Assembly (NCBI GenBank): GCA_963824395.1
Contig: CAWGPF010000001.1
Location: forward strand, 186,001-250,000
Reading direction: 5' to 3'
Origin: 13-2-20CM-66-19 sp963824395
GTDB lineage: Bacteria > Pseudomonadota > Gammaproteobacteria > Steroidobacterales > Steroidobacteraceae
Length of the DNA stretch: 64,000 nt
In this document: positions 1-7,689 of the stretch, piece by piece
Layout: every line of letters starts with the position of its first letter
Position numbering within the stretch: the first letter of the stretch is position 1
The notes under the pieces: model-generated
What the model saw: the letters and a program-made list of their open reading frames with translations, nothing else
Told to the model about the DNA's origin: nothing
Database searches by the model: none
Translations under genes and position numbers: made by a program

Positions 1-478
1 GCGGCAGCAGCACGGTGCTGGCGACCGAGCCTGTGTGCCCGCCGCCCTCCCCGCCCTGCACCACCAGCATGTCGACCCCGAGATCGACCATCTTCCTGGC
101 GTGCTTGACGGCCCCGACCGTCGGCACGCAGGCGATGCCGGCATCGCGGAAGCGGCCGATCATCTTCTTGTCCGGCCCGCGGCCGAAGCTGACCGCGGTC
201 ACCTTGCGCTCGATGATGATGTCGACGATGCGCTCGGCGCCCGGCTGGAACATGTGGAAGTTGACGCCGAAGGGTGCGCTCGTGAGCGCACGCACCCGAT
301 CGATCGCGGGTCCCACTTCCTCGGGACTCAGGACCGCCGCGGCCAGGAAGCCGAAGGCCCCCGCGTTACAGGAAGCGCCGACCAGTTCCGGGCGTGCCAC
401 CCATCCCATCGCGGTCTGGATGATCGGGAAGCGGCAGCCGAGGCGCTGGCACAGCAGCGTATTGAGGGGGTCACTCAC
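1..478 (-). CDS. Nitronate monooxygenase-family flavoprotein (partial, IpdC-like)
   Basis: The first 159 residues are visible; the gene continues past the left edge. The N-terminus (FPIIQTAMGWVARPELVGAS) and the glycine-rich VQGGEGGGHTG segment are typical of the FMN-binding TIM barrel of the nitronate monooxygenase / 2-nitropropane dioxygenase family. The start is a GTG at 478 that overlaps the ipdB stop as GTGA. In actinobacterial cholesterol clusters a protein of this family (IpdC) is encoded directly after ipdA and ipdB and acts in degradation of the steroid C/D rings. The identical order here supports that role over detoxification of nitroalkanes. Family call is firm; the IpdC assignment is inferred from context. 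Confidence 0.8.
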   Translation of the reverse strand, partial: MSDPLNTLLCQRLGCRFPIIQTAMGWVARPELVGASCNAGAFGFLAAAVLSPEEVGPAIDRVRALTSAPFGVNFHMFQPGAERIVDIIIERKVTAVSFGRGPDKKMIGRFRDAGIACVPTVGAVKHARKMVDLGVDMLVVQGGEGGGHTGSVASTVLLP

Positions 479-1281
479 GCAGGCTTGGCCTCGCGCGTCT
501 CCCCGAGGCGCGGGTTGCCCTTGATGACGCCCGCGCGCAGATCATGCGGGTCGAGGCGCCGGATGATCTCGAGCTGCTCGGGTGCAGGGGTCGCGGTGGG
601 AGGCGGCGTGCCCGCGCTCTCCAGCGCAAAGCCGGTCGCCGCCTGCACCTGCGCGAGCGTCACGCCCGGGTGCAGCGAGCGCACCCGGATGGCGTGGTCC
701 TGGCCTGCGAAATCGAGCACGCACAGGTCCGTGACGATGAGCCGCAGGTCCACGTGCGCCGCACTCGCCCCGGGCGGCCAGCGCGCCGGGTTGTAGCCGA
801 CCCCGCCGACGATATCGACCTCGCCGCGCACGAACACGCGCGGGGAGTGGTTGGGCACGAACATGGAATTGAGGTGGCTGATGCTGTTGCCGGGCAGCCC
901 GCGCATGCCGAGCATCTGCACCTTGGGCCGGTGCACGTCGCCGATGCCCGAAAGGTTGGTCTGCCCGAAGCGGTCGATCTGGATCGGCCCGATCATGACG
1001 TGCCGGCGTCCGCCCCAGACGCAATCGAAGACGCGCGCGAAGGACATGTAGCCGGATGCCTTGGTGCGATAGCCGCCGCGCGGACCCAAGGGCACCGGCT
1101 CCTCGACGAGGAACGCCTCGGCGTCCGTCATCATGAGTTCGGGCGAATGGGTGAGCTTGGCAAGGCTCGCCGCCAGGCGCGGCACGACGCCGATCCCGGA
1201 GGCGAGCACCTCGCCGTTGCCGCGCCAGGCTTCCGAGGCGGCGACCACCAGCAGTTCCGCGAGCGTGATGTCGTTGCCCAC
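475..1281 (-). CDS. ipdB: Steroid ring-opening CoA hydrolase, beta subunit (IpdB-like)
   Basis: 268 residues with the fold of a class I CoA-transferase beta subunit. The usual catalytic SENG motif is missing: the equivalent region reads TDAEA (about residues 52-56). Loss of that glutamate is characteristic of IpdB, which pairs with IpdA to hydrolyse a ring carbon-carbon bond in the last steroid ring instead of moving CoA between acids. It starts with GTG two bases after the ipdA stop, and its stop overlaps the next gene by 4 bp, so it is translationally coupled on both sides. A generic CoA-transferase subunit is the alternative, but the tesB-ipdA-ipdB-flavoprotein order argues for steroid catabolism. 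Confidence 0.85.
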   Translation of the reverse strand: MGNDITLAELLVVAASEAWRGNGEVLASGIGVVPRLAASLAKLTHSPELMMTDAEAFLVEEPVPLGPRGGYRTKASGYMSFARVFDCVWGGRRHVMIGPIQIDRFGQTNLSGIGDVHRPKVQMLGMRGLPGNSISHLNSMFVPNHSPRVFVRGEVDIVGGVGYNPARWPPGASAAHVDLRLIVTDLCVLDFAGQDHAIRVRSLHPGVTLAQVQAATGFALESAGTPPPTATPAPEQLEIIRRLDPHDLRAGVIKGNPRLGETREAKPA

Positions 1282-1283
1282 GG

Positions 1284-2165
1284 CTAAAACACCGGCGGCG
1301 GCAGCCGCGCCAGGCGCGCAGCGCCACCGACGCGCGCGAGGTACTCCGCCTCGCCCGGCTGCACGAAGTCGGCAGCGTAGCGCTCCCAGCCACCCTGCTC
1401 GGTGGCGAGCGCGCAGTACGCCTTAAGGTGTTCCATGTCCCAGCCGTAGGCGGGCGGGTTGGAGGTCGGATGCGCGCCGAAGCGCGCGGCCACAACGCCC
1501 GAGATGTAGCTGCGCTCGACGATGTTGAAGCGCGCCGCATCGCTGTGTTCAAGATCGAGCCGTTCGCACAGCTCCTCGCAGCTCACGTAGCAGCGCGTCG
1601 CGGCGCGCGCGAACTGCTCATCGAAGTACGGATCCGGGCCGAGCGTCTGCACGTTCCCCAGCCGGTCGGCGCGATCAACGTGCAGCAGCGCCGCATCAAG
1701 CTTCAGCGCCGGCATCGCCAGCAGCAGTTCGCCATCCTCGTAGGGGGAGCGCACGGTGCGGAACTGCGGGTTCACGGTCATGACGTCCGTTGCCAGGCCG
1801 ACGCGGGTCGGCAGGAACGGCACGCGCATGCCCGCGGCCCGCAGCCCCCATTGCAGCAGCCCCTCATCGAGCTCGCGTGCCTCGATGCTGCCGGACTCGC
1901 GCGCGCGGCGGAACCAGGGCTCCACCGGGATGGCATCGAGGGAGACAAAGCCATAGATGAGTGTCTTCACCTTGCCAGCCGCGCACAGCATGCCGACGTC
2001 GGGGCCGCCGTAGGCGACCACGGTCAGGTCCTTCAGCGGCGAGCGCAGGATCGCGCGGATCAGCGCCATCGGCTTGCGGCGCGGGCCCCAGCCACCGATG
2101 CCGATTGTCATGCCGTCGCGCAGCGCGGCAGCCACCGCGGAGGCCGTGAGCGTCTTATCGAGCAT
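1284..2165 (-). CDS. ipdA: Steroid ring-opening CoA hydrolase, alpha subunit (IpdA-like)
   Basis: 293 residues, CoA-transferase family I alpha subunit. The N-terminal segment MTIGIGGWGPRRKPMALIRA (residues 19-38) and the YGGPDVGMLCAAGKVK stretch strongly resemble mycobacterial IpdA. The ARELDEG segment (about 96-102) probably carries the catalytic glutamate that IpdA, unlike ordinary CoA-transferases, supplies from the alpha chain. With IpdB it would hydrolyse the final carbocyclic ring of the steroid nucleus (the COCHEA-CoA step). It lies 9 bp downstream of the dioxygenase gene and 2 bp upstream of ipdB. Recognition is from remembered family sequences, not a database search. Confidence 0.87.
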   Translation of the reverse strand: MLDKTLTASAVAAALRDGMTIGIGGWGPRRKPMALIRAILRSPLKDLTVVAYGGPDVGMLCAAGKVKTLIYGFVSLDAIPVEPWFRRARESGSIEARELDEGLLQWGLRAAGMRVPFLPTRVGLATDVMTVNPQFRTVRSPYEDGELLLAMPALKLDAALLHVDRADRLGNVQTLGPDPYFDEQFARAATRCYVSCEELCERLDLEHSDAARFNIVERSYISGVVAARFGAHPTSNPPAYGWDMEHLKAYCALATEQGGWERYAADFVQPGEAEYLARVGGAARLARLPPPVF

Positions 2166-2174
2166 GGGTGCGCC

Positions 2175-3068
2175 TCAGCCGGGCGGTGGCGACCAGCGGT
2201 GTCCCCACAGGTCCCCGATCACACTCTGGGTCGGCACCCAGGTGCTCCAGTCCGGCTGGATGCCGTCGCAGCCGAATTCCAGGTCAAAGCCTCCCGGGGT
2301 CTGCACGTAGAAGGACACCATGAAGTCGTTCGAGTGCTTACCGAGCGATGAGGAGATATGGGCCCCGGCCGCAACGCAGCGATCGAGCGCATAGCCAACG
2401 TCATCGAGCGTCTTGGCCTCGAGCATGATGTGCACCGCGCCCGAGGGCGCGGGCATCCCGACGAGCGCCAGGCTGTGGTGGCGGCGGCAGGCGGCGTGCA
2501 TGAAATGGATACCGAGCTTCGGGTCGGCCGGATTCGGGCTCATGGCGAGCCACATCTCGTCGGTGTCGGCAAAGCCTAAGCGCTGGTAGAACTCGCGCGC
2601 CGCGGCCAGCTGCGGCGCGGGCAGCACGGCGTGCCCCATGCCGAGGTCGCCGGCCACGAAGCCGCTCAGGCCGCGCGGGGAGGCAAACGGGGTGTAGTCA
2701 TAGGTGCGCCCGTGGAAAAGCTCGAGCTCATTGCCGCACGGGTCCTTGCAGAAGGCGATCTGGCGCACCGCGCGGTTGGCGGCTTCCGCCGCCGTGCCTT
2801 CGCGCACCGGGATCTTCGCCGACTTCAGCGCCGCGAGCGTGGCTTCCAGTTCCGGGGCGTCCTTGAACTCCCAGCCGCAGCTGACGAAGCGGTTGTGCTT
2901 GCCGGGGATCACCGCGATGCGAAACGGGCGCTCGTCGATGCGGAAACGCACGCTGCCATCCGGGCCGCTCGCGGCCTCCATGAGGCCAAGCACCTCGACC
3001 GCGAACTTGCGCCACGGCGCGACGTCCACCGCTTCGACCACCACGTAACCCAGCGATCTGACTGTCAT
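2175..3068 (-). CDS. tesB: Extradiol dioxygenase for steroid A-ring cleavage (TesB/HsaC)
   Basis: 297 residues, type I extradiol dioxygenase built of two vicinal-oxygen-chelate modules. Iron ligands fit His146 (GMGHA), a histidine in RRHHSL (His197 or His198) and Glu264 (FDLEFG); His245 and Tyr254 match conserved second-sphere residues. Close resemblance to HsaC, and the ipdAB neighbours, indicate meta-cleavage of 3,4-DHSA, the catechol made when the steroid A ring is aromatised. A biphenyl-type BphC is the alternative but fits the context poorly. First gene of the module. No Shine-Dalgarno is visible, and a TATAGT -10 box lies only 15 bp before the ATG, so the mRNA may be nearly leaderless. 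Confidence 0.88.
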   Translation of the reverse strand: MTVRSLGYVVVEAVDVAPWRKFAVEVLGLMEAASGPDGSVRFRIDERPFRIAVIPGKHNRFVSCGWEFKDAPELEATLAALKSAKIPVREGTAAEAANRAVRQIAFCKDPCGNELELFHGRTYDYTPFASPRGLSGFVAGDLGMGHAVLPAPQLAAAREFYQRLGFADTDEMWLAMSPNPADPKLGIHFMHAACRRHHSLALVGMPAPSGAVHIMLEAKTLDDVGYALDRCVAAGAHISSSLGKHSNDFMVSFYVQTPGGFDLEFGCDGIQPDWSTWVPTQSVIGDLWGHRWSPPPG

Positions 3069-3082
3069 AGGATGCGAAGGAC

Positions 3083-3088
3083 ACTATA
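3083..3088 (-). promoter_or_regulatory. tesB: Candidate -10 box of the tesB-ipdAB module
   Basis: On the minus strand the sequence reads TATAGT (5 of 6 matches to TATAAT), 15 bp before the tesB ATG at 3068. A start site about 7 bp downstream would leave a leader of only about 8 nt without a Shine-Dalgarno. No convincing -35 box is seen, which would fit an activator-dependent promoter. Confidence 0.4.
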
Positions 3089-3209
3089 AAGAAAGAGAGT
3101 CTGCGCGCTTGCGCCGCGGCCTGGGGGCGATATGGGAACCGATGACAATCCGGCGCCCGGATTGCGAGATTAAGCCGCGTACAGCGTCATTGCAAGCAGA
3201 ACTCGGGAT

Positions 3210-3224
3210 TATCAGGCACTGATA
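3210..3224. promoter_or_regulatory. Palindrome TATCAGgcaCTGATA upstream of tesB
   Basis: Perfect 6-bp inverted arms around a 3-bp centre, about 140 bp upstream of tesB and just beyond the cysQ stop. A second, wider inverted repeat (CACTGAT ... ATCAGTG) spans 3217-3249 and overlaps it. Candidate operator for a steroid-pathway regulator. It does not look like the known KstR box. It could also help end cysQ transcripts, but there is no T-run. Confidence 0.35.
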
Positions 3225-3243
3225 TTACGCAAATGAACGATAA

Positions 3244-4047
3244 TCAGTGCAGCAGCGCAAGCCAGTCGTGATCGGCAGGGCCGGACACGAGAAAGAACGG
3301 GTTGAGGAGCTGCGCGCGCGTGTTGTAGCGCAACACCTCACCCTCGAGCGTGCGCACCGCGCCGCCTGCACCCTCCACCACCGCCTGGGCGGCCGCGGTA
3401 TCCCATTCGCTCGTTGGCCCGAGGCGAGGGTACACGTCCGCCGCACCCTCGGCGACCATGCAGAACTTGAGCGAGCTGCCGACCGGAACGAGTTCGTGGG
3501 GGCCAAGGCGGGTCAGGAACGCATCGAGGGAGTCGCCGCGATGTGAGCGGCTCCCCACCACCCGCACCGGGCTTGCACTGTGCGCACTCACCTGGATGGC
3601 AGCCGGGGCCTGCGTGCCCGTCACGCGCCACGCGCCCGCCCCCGGGATGCCCTGGTAGCTCGTGTCGCGCACCGGCACGTGTACCACGCCCAGCACCGGT
3701 GCGTGCCCCTCGATGAGGGCGATGTTCACCGTGAACTGTCCGTTGCGCGAGATGAACTCCTTGGTGCCATCCAGCGGATCGACCAGCCAGTAGCGCTGCC
3801 AGCCCGAGCGCTCGGCGTAAGGGGTGTCGGCCGCTTCCTCCGAGAGCACCGGTATCTGCGGGGTGAGCGCCTGCAGGGCATCCTCGATCAGGCGGTGTGC
3901 GCGCAGGTCCGCGACCGTGAGCGGTGAGTCATCGGCCTTGGCGGTCGCAAGGATCTCCTCGGCACCGTACACCTCGAGGATCTCCTGCCCGGCGCGGCGC
4001 GCAATGTCCGTGACCGCCGCCAGCAGCGGCGCGGCAGCTGCGCTCAC
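3244..4047 (-). CDS. cysQ: 3'(2'),5'-bisphosphate nucleotidase CysQ
   Basis: 267 residues of the inositol-monophosphatase-like superfamily. Metal-binding motifs are SEE (about 69-71), DPLDGT (90-95) and WDTAA (215-219). CysQ removes the 3' phosphate from PAP/PAPS, a by-product of sulfate assimilation, recycling AMP and limiting PAPS. It starts with GTG overlapping the cysNC stop (GTGA), so it is the last gene of a coupled cysD-cysNC-cysQ operon; that context favours CysQ over inositol monophosphatase. Confidence 0.92.
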   Translation of the reverse strand: MSAAAAPLLAAVTDIARRAGQEILEVYGAEEILATAKADDSPLTVADLRAHRLIEDALQALTPQIPVLSEEAADTPYAERSGWQRYWLVDPLDGTKEFISRNGQFTVNIALIEGHAPVLGVVHVPVRDTSYQGIPGAGAWRVTGTQAPAAIQVSAHSASPVRVVGSRSHRGDSLDAFLTRLGPHELVPVGSSLKFCMVAEGAADVYPRLGPTSEWDTAAAQAVVEGAGGAVRTLEGEVLRYNTRAQLLNPFFLVSGPADHDWLALLH

Positions 4048-5951
4048 GCCGGCACCGTGATCTTCAGGGCCTCGAGGTGGCGGATGATGTGCTCGGCCGC
4101 CGCATCCGCATCCATCGCCGTGGTGTCGATGCGGATCTCGGCCTCCTCGGGGGCCTCGTACGGGGAGTCGATGCCGGTGAAGTTCTTCAGCTCCCCGCGC
4201 CGCGCCTTCTTGTACAGCCCCTTGACGTCGCGCCGTTCGGCTTCCGCGAGCGGCGTGTCGATGAAGACCTCGATGAACTCCCCGGCCGCGAACAGCTCAC
4301 GCGCCATGCGCCGCTCGGAGCGGAACGGGGAGATGAAGGACACGAGCACGATGAGGCCTGCGTCCACCATGAGCTTGGAGACTTCCGCGACGCGGCGGAT
4401 GTTCTCCACGCGGTCCTGTGCGGTGAACCCCAGGTCCTTGTTGAGCCCGTGGCGCACGTTGTCGCCATCGAGCAGGTAGGTGTGGCGGCCTTCGGCCGCG
4501 AGGCGCTTCTCGATGCGGTTGGCGATGGTGGACTTGCCGGCGCCCGAAAGGCCGGTGAGCCACAGCACGCAGGCACGCTGGCCCTTCTGGCGCGCGCGCA
4601 GCTGCTTGTTCACATCGAGCGCCTGCCAGTGCACGTTCTGCGAGCGGCGCAGCGCAAAGTTGATGAGCCCAGCGCCCACGGTGCTGTTGCTCAGGCGATC
4701 GATGAGGATGAAGCCGCCGAGCTCGCGGTTCTCGACGTAGGGCTCAAAGGGGATCGGGCGGTCGAGCTCGAGCTCGCACACGCCGATGTCGTTGAGCTCG
4801 AGGCGCTCGGCGGGCAGCTCATCCAGGGTGTTGACGTTGATCTTGTGCTTGAGCGGGGTGATGGTGGCCGTCACCGTGCGGGTGCCGGACTTCATGAGAT
4901 AGGCGCGCCCCTGCAGCATCGGCTCCTCGTGCATCCACACGATGGTGGCCTCGAACTGACTCGCCACCTGCGGCGGGGCGGCGCTGCTGGCGATGACGTC
5001 GCCGCGGCTCACGTCCACTTCGGAAGCCAGGGTCAGCGTGACCGACTGCCCGGCCACCGCGCGCTCCAGGTCCCCGCCCTGCGTGACGATGCGCGCCACC
5101 TGGCTCTCGCGCCCCGAGGGCAGTACGCGGATGCGGTCGCCGCGCGCCACCGCGCCGCTGGCGATCTGCCCGGCGAAGCCGCGGAAGTCCGCGTTGGGGC
5201 GGTTCACCCACTGCACCGGCAGGCGGAACGGCTGCTCGCTGGCGGAGTCGGGCGGTGGCACGGCTTCCAGGTGCTGCATCAGCGTCGGGCCCCGGTACCA
5301 GGGCATGTTGCTGCCGCGCTCGATGATGTTGTCCCCGTACACGGCCGATAGCGGGATCGCCGTGATGTTGGTGAGACCGATGCGCGCGGCGAACTCGCGG
5401 TAGTCGCTCACGATCGAGTCGAAGCTCGCCTGCGAGTAGCCGACGAGGTCCATCTTGTTGACGGCGAGCACCACGCGCGAGATACCGATCAGGTGCACCA
5501 GGAAGCTGTGGCGGCGCGTCTGCGTCAGTACGCCCTTGCGGGCGTCGATGAGGATCACGGCCAGATCTGCCGTGGAGGCGCCGGTCACCATGTTGCGCGT
5601 GTACTGCTCGTGCCCCGGGGTGTCGGCGACGATGAACTTGCGCTTCTCGGTCGAGAAGAAGCGGTAGGCGACGTCGATGGTGATCCCCTGCTCGCGCTCG
5701 GCGGCCAGGCCGTCGACGAGCAGCGCGAAGTCGAGCTCCGCGCCGCGCGTGCCCACCTTCTTCGAGTCGCGCTCGAGCGCGCTCAGCTGGTCATCGAAGA
5801 TCATCTTCGACTCGTACAGGAGCCGCCCGATGAGGGTGGACTTGCCATCATCCACCGAGCCGCAGGTGATGAAGCGCAGCAGGCTCTTGTGCTCGTGCGC
5901 CTTCAGGTACGCGCCGATGTCACGGGCGATGAGGTCGGACTGGTGCGCCAT
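4044..5951 (-). CDS. cysNC: Bifunctional sulfate adenylyltransferase subunit 1 / APS kinase
   Basis: 635 residues. The N-terminal part is an EF-Tu-like GTPase (P-loop GSVDDGKS at 31-38, DTPGHEQY, NKMD) that drives ATP sulfurylase with CysD. The C-terminal part from about residue 445 is an adenylylsulfate kinase (P-loop GLSGAGKST from 467, ISPF near Ser541) that phosphorylates APS to PAPS. The CysN-CysC fusion occurs in Xanthomonas, Pseudomonas and rhizobia; enterobacteria have separate genes. It begins directly after the cysD stop and overlaps cysQ by 4 bp. Both halves have intact motifs, so both activities are expected. Confidence 0.95.
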   Translation of the reverse strand: MAHQSDLIARDIGAYLKAHEHKSLLRFITCGSVDDGKSTLIGRLLYESKMIFDDQLSALERDSKKVGTRGAELDFALLVDGLAAEREQGITIDVAYRFFSTEKRKFIVADTPGHEQYTRNMVTGASTADLAVILIDARKGVLTQTRRHSFLVHLIGISRVVLAVNKMDLVGYSQASFDSIVSDYREFAARIGLTNITAIPLSAVYGDNIIERGSNMPWYRGPTLMQHLEAVPPPDSASEQPFRLPVQWVNRPNADFRGFAGQIASGAVARGDRIRVLPSGRESQVARIVTQGGDLERAVAGQSVTLTLASEVDVSRGDVIASSAAPPQVASQFEATIVWMHEEPMLQGRAYLMKSGTRTVTATITPLKHKINVNTLDELPAERLELNDIGVCELELDRPIPFEPYVENRELGGFILIDRLSNSTVGAGLINFALRRSQNVHWQALDVNKQLRARQKGQRACVLWLTGLSGAGKSTIANRIEKRLAAEGRHTYLLDGDNVRHGLNKDLGFTAQDRVENIRRVAEVSKLMVDAGLIVLVSFISPFRSERRMARELFAAGEFIEVFIDTPLAEAERRDVKGLYKKARRGELKNFTGIDSPYEAPEEAEIRIDTTAMDADAAAEHIIRHLEALKITVPA

Positions 5952-6890
5952 TTAGAAGTACCCCTCCTGCTTCTTCTTCTCCATCGAGGCGGCCGCGTCG
6001 TGGTCGATGACGCGCCCCTGGCGCTCGGAGGTCCTGGTGAGCAGCATCTCCTGGATGATCGCCGGCAGGGTGTCCGCGGCGCTCTCCACCGCCCCGGTGA
6101 GCGGATAGCAGCCGAGGGTGCGGAAGCGCACCTTGCGCATCGTGGGGCGCTCGCCGGGCTTCAGCGGCATGCGCTCATCGTCCACCATGATGAGGGCGCC
6201 ATCGCGCTCCACCACCGGGCGCTCGGCGGCAAAGTACAGAGGCACGATGGGGATCTGCTCAAGATAGATGTACTGCCAGATGTCGAGCTCGGTCCAGTTC
6301 GACAGCGGGAACACGCGCAGGCTCTCGCCCGGGTGCTTGCGCGCGTTGTACAGCGACCACAGCTCGGGGCGCTGCTGCTTGGGGTCCCAGCGGTGCTGGG
6401 CGGAGCGGAACGAGAAGATGCGCTCCTTGGCGCGGCTCTTCTCCTCGTCGCGCCGCGCCCCGCCGAAGGCGGCGTCGAAGCCGTACTTGTCCAGCGCCTG
6501 CTTGAGCGCCTGCGTCTTCATGACGTCCGTGTGCACCTGCGAGCCGTGCGTGAAGGGGCCGACGCCCTGGCGCAGGCCGTCCTGGTTCACGTGCACCAGC
6601 AGCTGCATGCCGAGCTTGTGCACCATGGCATCGCGGAACTGGTACATCGCCTTGAACTTCCACGTGGTGTCCACGTGCAAGAGCGGGAACGGCGGCACCG
6701 CGGGGAAGAACGCCTTGACCGCAAGGTGCAGCATGACGGCGCTGTCCTTGCCGATCGAGTAGAGCATGACCGGCCGCTCACACTCGGCGAGCACCTCGCG
6801 CATGATGTGGATGCTCTCGGCCTCCAGGCGCTGCAGATGCGTGAGCGTCGCGGCCGCGGCGCGCGGCTCCCTGAGCTTGGCTTCAGTCAA
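5952..6890 (-). CDS. cysD: Sulfate adenylyltransferase subunit 2 CysD
   Basis: 312 residues, PP-loop ATP pyrophosphatase with the SIGKDS loop at 45-50. With CysN it adenylates sulfate to APS. The family N-terminus (LTHLQRLEAESIHIMREVL) requires a start near 6890, where the only suitable codon is TTG, preceded by GGGGAG about 10 bases upstream; a rare TTG start is therefore proposed. First gene of cysD-cysNC-cysQ, divergent from tetR. The shared 73-bp gap holds a palindromic operator that could also influence this operon. Confidence 0.93.
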   Translation of the reverse strand: MTEAKLREPRAAAATLTHLQRLEAESIHIMREVLAECERPVMLYSIGKDSAVMLHLAVKAFFPAVPPFPLLHVDTTWKFKAMYQFRDAMVHKLGMQLLVHVNQDGLRQGVGPFTHGSQVHTDVMKTQALKQALDKYGFDAAFGGARRDEEKSRAKERIFSFRSAQHRWDPKQQRPELWSLYNARKHPGESLRVFPLSNWTELDIWQYIYLEQIPIVPLYFAAERPVVERDGALIMVDDERMPLKPGERPTMRKVRFRTLGCYPLTGAVESAADTLPAIIQEMLLTRTSERQGRVIDHDAAASMEKKKQEGYF

Positions 6891-6928
6891 TTTACGGCTC
6901 CCCGCATGCCGTTCACCCCTCGCGTGCG

Positions 6929-6957
6929 TTGACTTATCAAGTGATAAGTCCTAGTCT
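6929..6957 (+). promoter_or_regulatory. Candidate tetR promoter
   Basis: TTGACT (6929-6934), a 17-bp spacer, then TAGTCT (6952-6957). The -35 is good and the -10 weak. The predicted start of transcription falls at or next to the GTG start codon at 6964, so the tetR mRNA may be leaderless. Confidence 0.45.
6931..6950. promoter_or_regulatory. Perfect palindromic operator between cysD and tetR
   Basis: GACTTATCA-AG-TGATAAGTC: two exact 9-bp arms around a 2-bp centre. It fills the spacer of the candidate tetR promoter and ends 13 bp before the tetR start. Size, symmetry and position are those of an autoregulatory TetR operator. It is AT-rich, in contrast to the surrounding DNA. Confidence 0.75.
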
Positions 6958-6963
6958 TGATTT

Positions 6964-7689
6964 GTGGCTGTCAAAAGTCAAGCGCCGTCGCCACCACCCC
7001 GGGGACGCCCCGAGGAATCCGGGCGCGAGGCGATCATGGATGCCGCCGAGCGCCTGTTCGCCGAGCGCGGCATCGATGCGGTGTCCCTGCGCACCATCAA
7101 CGCCGAGGCAGGCTACAGCGTCGCCGCCCTGCACTACCACTTCGCCACCCGCGACGGCCTGATCCGCGCACTGCTCGCGCGCGCGCAGCCGCAGATGTTC
7201 GCGCAGCGCGCCGCCATGATAGCCGCCCTGGGCGAGGCGGCCGACCCGACGCTCGAGGGCATCGTCGCCGCCCTCGTCATGCCCCTCACCGCCGGGATGC
7301 TCGCCGACTTCGCGGGGAGCGTGGCGAAGCTGCGCTTCCTGGTGCGCCTGTCGTTCGACCGCTCCCCCTACCTCGCCCGCACCATCGAGGAGAGCTTTGC
7401 GCTGTTTCGGCCGCTGCTGCGCCGGGCGCTGCCCGGGGTCGATGAGCGCACGCTCACGCGGCGCTGGCGCTTCGCTACGGATCTGGCCCAGCAGGCCCTC
7501 GCCAACGCGCTCGAGGGGCACCTGGGGTCCCCCGCCGGCGTGACGCCGCGGCCCACGCAGTTCGCGCGCTTCCTCGCCGACCTCATCGCCTTCATCAGCG
7601 GCGGCCTGCGCGCCGCGGGGCGCGAGGAAGCTCACGCGCAAGGCGCAGCGGCGCGCAGCGGCGCGAGCAGCCGCTCGGCCGCGCTGTAA
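6964..7689 (+). CDS. TetR-family transcriptional regulator
   Basis: 241 residues starting at GTG. Residues about 20-66 form the TetR helix-turn-helix (IMDAAERLFAERGIDAVSLR followed by a GYSVAALHYHF recognition segment). The remainder is a divergent ligand-binding domain with a C-terminal extension resembling TetR_C regulators of fatty-acid or steroid genes. It is the only plus-strand gene between 1 and 16406. It lies between the sulfate genes and the mutase operon and overlaps the meaB end by 58 bp tail to tail. The perfect palindrome upstream is its probable operator. Ligand unknown; an acyl-CoA from one of the flanking pathways is a reasonable guess. Confidence 0.85.
   Translation: MAVKSQAPSPPPRGRPEESGREAIMDAAERLFAERGIDAVSLRTINAEAGYSVAALHYHFATRDGLIRALLARAQPQMFAQRAAMIAALGEAADPTLEGIVAALVMPLTAGMLADFAGSVAKLRFLVRLSFDRSPYLARTIEESFALFRPLLRRALPGVDERTLTRRWRFATDLAQQALANALEGHLGSPAGVTPRPTQFARFLADLIAFISGGLRAAGREEAHAQGAAARSGASSRSAAL

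Noticed and set aside
3069..3243. KstR operator for the steroid module
   Set aside because: The AAC...GTT core typical of KstR sites is absent; the palindromes present have a different sequence.
5493..6932. Long plus-strand open frame opposite cysNC/cysD
   Set aside because: A GC-skewed shadow of well-recognised genes; composition is Arg/Ala/His-rich with no family features. The same applies to long antisense frames at 9046-10905, 29147-30505, 32290-33558, 46444-48675 and 51402-53852.
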